From Caldithrix sp. (lineage in GTDB: Bacteria > Zhuqueibacterota > Zhuqueibacteria > Oceanimicrobiales > Oceanimicrobiaceae): a stretch of DNA of 5,399 bases. Location: the NCBI GenBank assembly GCA_004357015.1, contig SMXE01000140.1, positions 1 to 5,399 on the forward strand, given 5' to 3'. The notes under the pieces are model-generated. The model worked only from the letters and a program-made list of their open reading frames with translations, was not told where the DNA came from and did not search any database. Both the position numbers and the translations under genes were made by a program. Of the stretch, positions 1-5,399 are shown piece after piece (position 1 is the first letter of the stretch; the number at the start of each line of letters is the position of its first letter).

Positions 1-20
1 CCAAATACTTTTTTCTGTCA

Positions 21-47
21 AGAAAAAGCAAGAAAAAAGTAGAAAAG
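21..47. repeat. Three A-tracts in 10-bp phase upstream of murQ
   Basis: AGAAAA begins at 21, 31 and 41, giving A-tracts at 23-27, 33-38 and 43-46 repeated exactly once per helical turn. The first two units are near-perfect 10-bp direct repeats (CAAGAAAAAG). Phased A-tracts are known to bend DNA and often lie upstream of promoters. The segment 7-16 (ACTTTTTTCT) is also the exact reverse complement of 31-40, so the same bases could form a weak A/T hairpin or be the tail of an upstream gene's terminator. The pattern is seen directly; any regulatory role is inferred. Confidence 0.45.
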
Positions 48-65
48 TACTGGCAATTCAGGTAG

Positions 66-160
66 ATAGACTGTAGTTTTTCAGGCTGTAGGTCGTAGGA
101 ATACACATGCGAGATCAGGGCATTGCGCAAAACCTGATAACCTCATAGCCTACAGTCTAT
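66..160. repeat. Nested inverted repeats in the murQ leader
   Basis: ATAGACTGTAG at 66-76 is the exact reverse complement of CTACAGTCTAT at 150-160 (11 bp). A second CTGTAGG at 86-92 can alternatively pair with CCTACAG at 149-155. A small internal stem, ATCAGG (114-119) with CCTGAT (133-138), encloses a 13-base loop. The structure ends 40 bases before the murQ start. It could be a degraded palindromic repeat, an operator region or a structured 5' leader. It matches no riboswitch class that I recognise. The pairings are seen; a function is not established. Confidence 0.4.
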
Positions 161-200
161 TCACATGAATAGTCCTTCAAAATGATGCAACGGAAAAAAT

Positions 201-1115
201 ATGAAAAATAAAGTATTTGACGAACTGAAAGATCTTGTAACTGAGGCCCGGAATCCTGTTTCTGAAGACATTGACTGCAAAAGTACCGAAGAGATATTGC
301 GTATTATCCACGCGCAAGACCAGGCCGTGCCCATGGCCGTAGAAAAGGAAATTCCGCACATCACTCAGGCTGTGGACTTGCTGGTGGCCACGTTCAAACG
401 GGGAGGGCGGCTCTTTTACATCGGCGCCGGCACCAGCGGCCGGCTGGGCGTTCTGGACGCCGCCGAGTGCCCCCCAACATTCGGGACTGAGCCGGAAATG
501 GTGCAAGGCATCATTGCAGGAGGATTTGCGGCGCTCACCAGCGCGCAAGAGGGCAGTGAGGACCGGGGAGAACAGGGCGTGGCTGATTTGCGCAAGGCAG
601 GCTTCAGCAACAAAGATGTGCTGTGCGGGATCGCAGCAAGCCGGCGTACCCCCTACGTTGTTGCCGCGTTGGAAAAAGCACGTGAAATGGGCGCACAAAC
701 CATCTTTATTACGTGTAATCCCCGTTCGGACTTGGCAGCGATTGTGGATGTTTATATCTGTCCGGTGGTTGGGCCTGAAGTGGTAATGGGCTCCACCAGA
801 ATGAAGGCCGGAACGGCAACCAAGCTGGTGCTGAACATGCTCACCACCACCGCCATGATCAGGCTCGGGAAAGTATACGGCAACATGATGATCGACCTGC
901 AGATGAATTCGCGGAAGCTGGAAGAGCGCTCGAAGAAAATAGTTATGATGATCACGGGACTCGACTATCAAAAGGCCAAAGAAATACTCGTTGCGGCAGA
1001 CGGTCACGTGAAGACCGCAATCGTGATGGCGTTGGCGGGCATCAACGCTGCCAGTGCGCGGCAGCGGCTTGAAGCAAGCGACGGCTTCGTGAAGGGGGCG
1101 CTAAAGGCGCGCTGA
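201..1115 (+). CDS. murQ: N-acetylmuramic acid 6-phosphate etherase (MurQ)
   Basis: MurQ cleaves the D-lactyl ether of MurNAc-6-phosphate in the cytoplasm, giving GlcNAc-6-phosphate and D-lactate, the committed step of MurNAc recycling. The 304-residue product has the family's normal length (E. coli MurQ is 298). It starts with the family pattern TEARNP...IDCKSTEEILRIIHAQD, then has a SIS domain (about 55-225) and a C-terminal helical domain (about 240-304) with the KTAIVMALAGI and RLEASDGFVKGAL segments. The signature GAGTSGRLGVLDAAECPPTFG is intact (about 75-95). Glu89 aligns with E. coli catalytic Glu83 and Glu120 (EGSED) with Glu114. STRMKAGTATKLVLNML (198-214) is also conserved. One oddity is ASRRTP at 146-151, where the family usually has ASGRTP. 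The start at 201 gives the expected N terminus, but the ribosome binding site is weak (CGGA at 191-194). It is the first gene of the cluster and ends one base before the next start. Confidence 0.96.
   Translation: MKNKVFDELKDLVTEARNPVSEDIDCKSTEEILRIIHAQDQAVPMAVEKEIPHITQAVDLLVATFKRGGRLFYIGAGTSGRLGVLDAAECPPTFGTEPEMVQGIIAGGFAALTSAQEGSEDRGEQGVADLRKAGFSNKDVLCGIAASRRTPYVVAALEKAREMGAQTIFITCNPRSDLAAIVDVYICPVVGPEVVMGSTRMKAGTATKLVLNMLTTTAMIRLGKVYGNMMIDLQMNSRKLEERSKKIVMMITGLDYQKAKEILVAADGHVKTAIVMALAGINAASARQRLEASDGFVKGALKAR
1103..1107 (+). promoter_or_regulatory. Ribosome binding site for the namZ-like gene inside murQ
   Basis: AAAGG lies 9 bases before the ATG at 1117, within the last codons of murQ. 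The murQ stop (TGA, 1113-1115) is one base from the next start. This arrangement indicates translational coupling and supports the start at 1117. Confidence 0.5.
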
Positions 1116-1116
1116 G

Positions 1117-2358
1117 ATGTCGATTTCATCCGGAACGAACACACTTTTTGTCATAACATTACTCCTTATCGCAGGCTGCGCAGACCAGCAAACGAAGGTT
1201 GGGCTCGACCGAGTCTCTGAATATTCTGACCTGTTTTGCGGCAAGCGGATCGGCATTATTACAAATCACACCGGTTATAACTCCGAGGGCAAACATATCG
1301 TCGATGTATTTGCGCAGATGGAAGGCGTCACCGTCACAGCCCTCTTCGGACCTGAACACGGCATCCGTGGCAAAAAGGAAGCGGGCGCCAAAGTGGACTC
1401 TGAACACGACCTCACGCGGCAACTTCCCATTTACAGCCTGTACGGCAAAACCCGCAAACCGACTGCGGAGATGCTGGAAAGCGTTGACATCCTTGTCTTT
1501 GACATTCAGGATATCGGGGCGCGATTTTATACCTACGTTTACACCATGGCGCTTGCCATGGAAGCCGCAGCAGAGCACGGCAAGCAGTTTATTGTGCTGG
1601 ATCGGCCAAATCCCATCACCGGCGCGCTGGTGGAAGGCAACATTCTGGAGTCTGGGTTCGCCACCTTTGTGGGGCTCTACCCGATCCCTGTGCGACACGG
1701 TATGACCGTTGCTGAGCTTGCACGCATGTTCAACGAAGAAGGCTGGCTCGGGAACGGCGTCTGTTCTGAATTGTGCGTGATTCCCGTCTCTGGCTGGCAT
1801 CGCAAACAGTGGTACGACGAAACCGGGCTGCGCTTTGTGGCGCCTTCGCCAAACATGCCCAACATCGAGACTGCGACTGTCTATCCGGGCACCTGTCTGC
1901 TGGAAGGCACCAACATTTCCGAAGGCCGGGGAACCGACACTCCGTTCCGGGTTTTCGGCGCACCCTGGATAGAAGGCGACGCGTTGGCGGCCCACCTTAA
2001 CCAATTGAACTTGCCAGGCGTGACGTTCACATCACGCTCGTTTACGCCGAAAACAATTTCTGATAAAGCTGTAAATCCAAAATACGAAGCCCGTGAATGT
2101 TTTGGCGCACAGTTACACGGCACCAACCGCCTGACATTTGAGCCGTACTGGACGGGCATCCGGATAGTGAATTCGATCTTCCGGCTGTACCCGGACAGTC
2201 TCCGTTGGCATGTGCGGCATTTTGACCGCTTGTGCGGGACCGACAAAGTAAGGCTGGCAATCGAAGGCCGCGCGGACCTTGATGCTTTGCGCGCTTCGTG
2301 GCAGCGGGGGCTGACTGACTTCCGCGTAATCCGAAAAAAATATTTAATGTACGATTAG
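1117..2358 (+). CDS. namZ: NamZ-like exo-beta-N-acetylmuramidase (DUF1343, GH171), lipoprotein
   Basis: Members of this family (B. subtilis NamZ/YbbC and Tannerella NamZ, glycoside hydrolase family GH171) release MurNAc from the non-reducing end of peptidoglycan fragments. The 413-residue product has an N-terminal hydrophobic segment (about 9-20) ending in a lipobox, Ile-Ala-Gly-Cys21, followed by Ala-Asp-Gln. It should therefore be a lipoprotein anchored on the periplasmic or outer face of the envelope. Family hallmarks appear in order: GIITNHTG (46-53), FGPEHGIRG (77-85), DIQDIGARFYTY (129-140), DRPNP (162-166), VGLYPIPVRHGMT (185-197), APSPNMPN (242-249), YPGTCLLEGTNISEGRGTDTPF (256-277) and the C-terminal PKYEARECFG region. 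Length fits a complete family member. It is probably co-transcribed and translationally coupled with murQ. Family assignment is secure; the MurNAc-releasing activity is inferred from characterised relatives and from the murQ and amidase neighbours. Confidence 0.93.
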   Translation: MSISSGTNTLFVITLLLIAGCADQQTKVGLDRVSEYSDLFCGKRIGIITNHTGYNSEGKHIVDVFAQMEGVTVTALFGPEHGIRGKKEAGAKVDSEHDLTRQLPIYSLYGKTRKPTAEMLESVDILVFDIQDIGARFYTYVYTMALAMEAAAEHGKQFIVLDRPNPITGALVEGNILESGFATFVGLYPIPVRHGMTVAELARMFNEEGWLGNGVCSELCVIPVSGWHRKQWYDETGLRFVAPSPNMPNIETATVYPGTCLLEGTNISEGRGTDTPFRVFGAPWIEGDALAAHLNQLNLPGVTFTSRSFTPKTISDKAVNPKYEARECFGAQLHGTNRLTFEPYWTGIRIVNSIFRLYPDSLRWHVRHFDRLCGTDKVRLAIEGRADLDALRASWQRGLTDFRVIRKKYLMYD

Positions 2359-2373
2359 ACCCAGCGGCACACC

Positions 2374-4857
2374 ATGTTTAGAACGACCTGCTCTCTTTTG
2401 GCAACTCTGCTCACAATGACTCCGTGGACCATAGCGCCTTTGCCCGCACAAGACCTCTCCGGCCTGAGCATCTGCATAGATCCCGGCCACGGCAAGAATG
2501 TTCCAAACGCCGGCCCCACCGGCCTGCGCGAGTCCGACCTCAACGTCGCAGTTACGTTTTTCCTAAAAGACTTCCTGAAAAGTGCGAACATCGACACCGT
2601 CCTGCTGACGCGGGTAGATGATTCCACCAACCCAACCCTGAGCCAGCGCGAGGCCATCGCCAACAGTTTTGGTGTGGATTGGTTTCATTCGGTGCACCAC
2701 AACGCCTTTAATGCCAACAACCGCTTTACGCTCATGCTGTACGAAGAAGAACGAACAGCCGCTCAGCGCTGTGCCGACGGCCGCGACATGGGGACCGGAA
2801 ATCCGGACTGGCCCGGACAGTCAGACACCATGAGCAAGTTGATGGCAGCGACAATTTTTTCTGCCTTGCGCACGTCCAATTTCATCGACCGGCTGGACTG
2901 GACCTTTTTTGGTAGCTGTAACGGCGGCTTCAGTCTGGGCGTTCTGAACAATTTGATCATGCCGGGTGAATTGTCTGAAGCAACGTTTCACGACAACCGG
3001 ATTGAAGAAAACAAGCTGCGCAACGAAGATTTCCTGCGCCTCGAGGCGCGCGCGCTTTTCATGTCCATTCTGGATTTCTATGAAGCTGGCAAGATGACTA
3101 CCGGAGTGTTGTCTGGCATCGTGCGGGATGATGGCACAGGTGAGCCGGTAAACGGCGCGCAGTTCACGCTGCTTCCTTTACAGTTAAACTACACGACAGA
3201 CGAGCACGGCAACGGCTTTTACGCCTTTCACGATCTGGCGCCCGGCGACTACGAAGTTTCGGTGGCAGCGAATGGCTTCGATGGCACAACGAAAACAATC
3301 ACAATTACTGCCCACGATTTTAGTTTCGCAGATTTTTCCCTGCAATCTGCGCGGCCGCCAGTGGTGGAACTGACGTTGCCTGCGCCCGGCGCTGTCGACG
3401 TTTCTGTTTACGATGAAATTGGCGTGCGTTTTAGCCGTTCAATGAACCGGCAAAGCGTGGAAGATGCCTTTGCCATCGGTCCCGGCACGGTTGGCCATTT
3501 TATCTGGAACACCCCGTCTACCACCCTCCTGTTCGAACCCGACACGCGCTTCAAATTCGACACGGAATTCACGGTCACTATCGCAGGGACAGCCATTGAT
3601 GAAGCCGGGCGGCCACTCGACGGCAACAGGGATGGCACGGGAGGCGACGCCTTCTTTTATGATTTTACCACGGAACCGCTGGACAACACCAGGCCGGTTG
3701 TGCTCGATTTTTTCCCGACGCAGCGAGATACCGGCGTGTTCTTGCGCGAAGTCTCCTGGGCACGCTTCAACCGCGAGCTCGACCCGGCTAGCGTGAATGA
3801 AAACACCGTGCTGCTCACGGAAAGCGGCCAGTCCATTCCGGCGCAGGTTGATTACGTCGGTGACGCCCTGCACACCGTGACCATTGTTCCACTTGAACCA
3901 TTGGCACCTAATCGACGTCATTTTGTCACTTTCACCACCGGTATTCAATTGCCGGACGGTACGCCGCTGAGCAGCCCGTTCAAATGGCCGTTCACCACTC
4001 AGGTCGAAAACGCAACCATTACGCTCTGGGATGACTTTGAAAATGGTTTGCTGTGGGCGCAACCCGCTGCATCTGCCATCACAAGAGAGATTGTTGCGGA
4101 CAGCACCATCCTTTCGTTGACGGAACGCAATTTTATCTCCGGAAGCCGGGCCGGCGAGTTGCACTATGAATTCTCCGGCGATTCCGGCCTTGTGCACATC
4201 GCCCGTTTCGAAGCAGCCGTCGTGGCAGTGAACGCTACGGGAGCATTGGGCTTTTATCTTTATGGCGACAATTCCGGCAATGAAGTTCGAGTGGCACTTG
4301 AAGATCTGGACGGCTTCGAAAATTTGCCATGGCGCAGCATTAATTGGGCGGGTTGGCGGCTGCTTCAGTTTGACTTGCGTGACGTGGATCTGACGCCGGG
4401 CATGAACGGCAATGGTGTGCTTGACGGCGAATTTGCAAAGATAGCTGCTGTTGAAGTACGATTTGCTGGCAGTCCCAAGGGAACGATTCTCCTGGAAGAT
4501 TTCTTCAACAGCACCCCCGGAACGCCTGTTTTCGTTGAAATTCCTCACGACGGCGCGACGCGGCCACGCGAGTTTATTCTGTCGCAAAATTATCCAAACC
4601 CATTTAATCCCGAGACGATTATCCGGTATAATATTCCACGCACACTGCGTGCGACAGCGCAGGTCACCCTGGCCATCTACAACCTAAACGGACAGTTGGT
4701 GCGCAAGCTTGTTGATGAGCTGCAATCGCCGGGCGCACACCGGGTGACCTGGGACGGCCTGGACAAAACCGGCAGGCTGGCGCCGAGCGGCATTTACGTT
4801 TACCGCATCCAGGTGGGCGCATTTGAAGAAAGCAAACGCATGATTTTTCTAAAGTAG
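2374..4857 (+). CDS. Secreted multidomain N-acetylmuramoyl-L-alanine amidase with type IX sorting domain
   Basis: An exported zinc amidase of 827 residues, predicted to cut the MurNAc-L-Ala bond of peptidoglycan. A signal peptide covers about 1-25 (probable cut after LPA). The Amidase_3 domain (about 30-237) has the zinc ligands His39 (DPGHG), Glu53 (RESDLN) and His108 (SVHHN), and the catalytic Glu202 (LSEATFHDN), so it looks active. Next come a carboxypeptidase-regulatory-like beta domain (about 245-323), two Big_5-like Ig domains (about 327-433 and 438-543), a beta-rich segment starting LWDDFENG (about 549-712) that resembles a carbohydrate-binding sandwich but that I cannot place, and a C-terminal FlgD-like/type IX sorting domain (about 733-827; NYPNPFNPE, GIYVYRI). 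The family's simple periplasmic members are much smaller; the tail suggests surface display or release. The ATG at 2374 is 15 bases after the namZ stop and gives a clean signal peptide, though the ribosome binding site is weak. Last gene of the operon. Confidence 0.92.
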   Translation: MFRTTCSLLATLLTMTPWTIAPLPAQDLSGLSICIDPGHGKNVPNAGPTGLRESDLNVAVTFFLKDFLKSANIDTVLLTRVDDSTNPTLSQREAIANSFGVDWFHSVHHNAFNANNRFTLMLYEEERTAAQRCADGRDMGTGNPDWPGQSDTMSKLMAATIFSALRTSNFIDRLDWTFFGSCNGGFSLGVLNNLIMPGELSEATFHDNRIEENKLRNEDFLRLEARALFMSILDFYEAGKMTTGVLSGIVRDDGTGEPVNGAQFTLLPLQLNYTTDEHGNGFYAFHDLAPGDYEVSVAANGFDGTTKTITITAHDFSFADFSLQSARPPVVELTLPAPGAVDVSVYDEIGVRFSRSMNRQSVEDAFAIGPGTVGHFIWNTPSTTLLFEPDTRFKFDTEFTVTIAGTAIDEAGRPLDGNRDGTGGDAFFYDFTTEPLDNTRPVVLDFFPTQRDTGVFLREVSWARFNRELDPASVNENTVLLTESGQSIPAQVDYVGDALHTVTIVPLEPLAPNRRHFVTFTTGIQLPDGTPLSSPFKWPFTTQVENATITLWDDFENGLLWAQPAASAITREIVADSTILSLTERNFISGSRAGELHYEFSGDSGLVHIARFEAAVVAVNATGALGFYLYGDNSGNEVRVALEDLDGFENLPWRSINWAGWRLLQFDLRDVDLTPGMNGNGVLDGEFAKIAAVEVRFAGSPKGTILLEDFFNSTPGTPVFVEIPHDGATRPREFILSQNYPNPFNPETIIRYNIPRTLRATAQVTLAIYNLNGQLVRKLVDELQSPGAHRVTWDGLDKTGRLAPSGIYVYRIQVGAFEESKRMIFLK

Positions 4858-4925
4858 TGTCTGAACGAAAACTCGACCACTCATTAACTCAAGTTTCGCA
4901 CTTAGCTAAATCATTGTTTTTGTAA

Positions 4926-4969
4926 CTCGATTTATGGATTAAAGTTTTTCCATGTGTTTCGAGCTTTTT
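4926..4969 (+). terminator. Possible weak terminator hairpin after the amidase gene
   Basis: CTCGA (4926-4930) can pair with TCGAG (4959-4963), and ATGGA (4934-4938) with TCCAT (4949-4953), leaving an unpaired internal loop. A short T run (CTTTTT, 4964-4969) follows. It sits 69 bases after the amidase stop, a reasonable place for the operon's end. The stem is interrupted and AT-rich, so it may be chance. Confidence 0.25.
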
Positions 4970-4992
4970 GACAGTGCTTGAAAAAGAGGAAA

Positions 4993-5080
4993 ATAATTTG
5001 GCCACGGATGAACACGGATTTTTTAGGCAGTAAAAAGAGAATCCGTGTTCAATCTGTGTCAATCCGTGGCTAAAAATTAT
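4993..5080. repeat. Palindromic repeat built from about 11-bp CACGGAT-type units
   Basis: The left arm ATAATTT-g-GCCACGGAT-GAACACGGATT spans 4993-5020. The right arm 5040-5080 is its reverse complement: AATCCGTGTTC (5040-5050), ATCCGTGGC (5062-5070) and AAATTAT (5074-5080). The right arm holds one extra 11-base unit, AATCTGTGTCA (5051-5061), which would bulge out. The loop is 5021-5039. The units are copies of one another at 11-base spacing (read on the minus strand: CCACGGATTGA, CACAGATTGA, ACACGGATT). I recall CCACGGATGAACACGGAT-type intergenic palindromes from many unrelated genomes, but cannot check that here. It could act as a transcript stabiliser or terminator for the genes on either side. 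Confidence 0.75.
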
Positions 5081-5224
5081 CGCATAAATAACATATAAAC
5101 AAACTATTATCTATGGTAAATATATTCTGCGAAACTTGAGTCAGTAATTGCAACTAAAGAGTGTAAAAATCAGCGAAGCGTATTTTTGCTACTGATTCGC
5201 TACTAACTTGTGGATGGATGAAAC

Positions 5225-5399
5225 ATGAAAGCCTCACAAAAACTTCAAATTGTCCTGCCAATTTTCATCTTTGCTTCCCTCCTGCTCGCTCAGGAGAGCG
5301 CACCTGAATTCGGCAGGCCGCAACCGCTCACCCCGGCCGGAGAACATTTTCAGCAGCCGGTCTGGGCGCCTGACGGCAGCATGGTCGCTGTCGCCGGAA
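5225..5399 (+). CDS. 5' end of an exported PD40/TolB-like beta-propeller protein (partial)
   Basis: Only the first 58 codons are inside the window; the frame is open to the edge. Residues 1-22 form a signal peptide (Lys-rich start, hydrophobic 9-21, likely cut after Ala22, before Gln-Glu). The mature part contains PLTPAGEHFQQPVWAPDGS (34-52), the typical first blade of PD40/WD40-like repeats found in TolB and in many exported FCB-group proteins. The full function cannot be read from one blade: TolB-like, dipeptidyl-peptidase or OmpA-fused propellers all begin this way. The ATG at 5225 is chosen because an in-frame TGA lies at 5219-5221, just upstream; GGATGG at 5212-5217 is a modest ribosome binding site. 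The long repeat-filled gap suggests a transcription unit separate from the murQ cluster. Confidence 0.72.
   Translation, partial: MKASQKLQIVLPIFIFASLLLAQESAPEFGRPQPLTPAGEHFQQPVWAPDGSMVAVAG

Larger units (their letters stand above)
4887..5141. mobile_element. Candidate MITE-like element bounded by 14-bp inverted repeats
   Basis: ACTCAAGTTTCGCA at 4887-4900 is the exact reverse complement of TGCGAAACTTGAGT at 5128-5141. Such a perfect 14-bp match within a 367-base spacer is unlikely by chance. The 255-base interval has no credible gene, is AT-rich compared with the flanking genes, and contains a second, independent palindrome at 4993-5080. This is the layout of a non-autonomous transposable element. 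Against it, there is no clear target-site duplication (CATTA on the left, CAGTA on the right) and the matching ends do not extend beyond 14 bp. The repeat is seen directly; mobility is inferred. Confidence 0.45.
4858..5224. other. AT-rich, repeat-filled intergenic region
   Basis: This 367-base gap separates the amidase gene from the next gene and has no credible coding sequence, tRNA or rRNA. It holds the weak hairpin at 4926-4969, the palindrome at 4993-5080 and the 14-bp inverted repeat pair at 4887-4900 and 5128-5141. Just before the last gene is a short stem, AAAAAT (5165-5170) with ATTTTT (5182-5187), and a GCTACT repeat at 5188 and 5199. The promoter of the downstream gene must lie here if that gene is transcribed separately, but I cannot identify it with confidence. 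Confidence 0.7.

Noticed and set aside
177..1007. Long open frame on the minus strand opposite murQ
   Set aside because: It lies wholly opposite a well-supported murQ, its translation is rich in His, Arg and Cys with no recognisable motif, and it has no plausible start context. It is a by-product of GC-rich codon use.
1159..2004. Long open frame on the minus strand opposite the namZ-like gene
   Set aside because: The sense strand encodes all DUF1343 motifs. The antisense translation shows no domain or motif.
2374..2451. Lipobox in the amidase N terminus
   Set aside because: Cys6 lies before the hydrophobic segment and lacks a lipobox context. A standard signal peptidase I site after about residue 25 fits better.
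3439..4587. 382-codon open frame on the minus strand opposite the amidase beta domains
   Set aside because: Unusually long, but it overlaps continuous, domain-consistent sense coding sequence and its translation is basic and motif-free.
4981..5080. CRISPR array or tandem repeat
   Set aside because: The repeated units are only about 11 bases, arranged head-to-head around a centre without spacers, so this is a palindromic element and not a CRISPR array.
4882..5146. Target-site duplication flanking the 14-bp inverted repeats
   Set aside because: The flanks CATTA and CAGTA share some bases but are not a convincing direct repeat.
5214..5224. Earlier ATG codons at 5214 and 5218 as the start of the propeller gene
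   Set aside because: Both are out of frame with the signal peptide and PD40 motif, and an in-frame TGA at 5219-5221 excludes any start further upstream.
5101..5224. Bacteroidota-type promoter (TTTG / TAnnTTTG) ahead of the last gene
   Set aside because: AT-rich stretches give partial matches, but none has both boxes at convincing spacing.

Overview
The window carries a compact peptidoglycan-degradation and MurNAc-recycling gene cluster, all on the + strand: murQ (201-1115), a lipoprotein of the NamZ/DUF1343 family (1117-2358) and a large secreted multidomain N-acetylmuramoyl-L-alanine amidase (2374-4857). After a 367-base AT-rich, repeat-filled intergenic region comes the 5' end of a fourth gene (5225 to the window edge), an exported protein with a PD40/TolB-type beta-propeller motif.

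Organism: the amidase ends in a C-terminal domain with a SQNYPNPFNPETIIRY-type motif and a closing IYVYRIQ...K segment. This is the FlgD-like/type IX secretion (por) sorting domain typical of the FCB group (Bacteroidota, Ignavibacteria, Calditrichota, KSB1, Cloacimonadota and relatives). Together with GC-rich genes, AT-rich spacers and a lipoprotein signal, this suggests a Gram-negative FCB bacterium, perhaps of a KSB1/Calditrichota/Ignavibacteria-like lineage. The phylum is an inference, not proven by the sequence.

Layout: 1-200 is a leader with three A-tracts in 10-bp phase and nested inverted repeats, and it probably holds the operon promoter. 201-4857 is a three-gene operon with gaps of 1 and 15 bases. 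4858-5224 holds a weak terminator-like hairpin and a strong palindrome built of about 11-bp CACGGATtga-like units. The palindrome lies inside a pair of exact 14-bp inverted repeats (4887-4900 and 5128-5141), so the whole resembles a small non-autonomous mobile element.

How the genes fit together (inference from family knowledge): the secreted amidase would cut stem peptides from MurNAc. The NamZ-like lipoprotein would release MurNAc from the non-reducing ends of the denuded glycan. After uptake and 6-phosphorylation by proteins not encoded here, MurQ would split MurNAc-6-P into GlcNAc-6-P and D-lactate. The same three activities are clustered in the Bacillus subtilis murQ-murR-murP-amiE-nagZ-namZ region. 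Here the trio appears without importer, kinase, regulator or NagZ, and the amidase carries an apparent type IX cargo tag.
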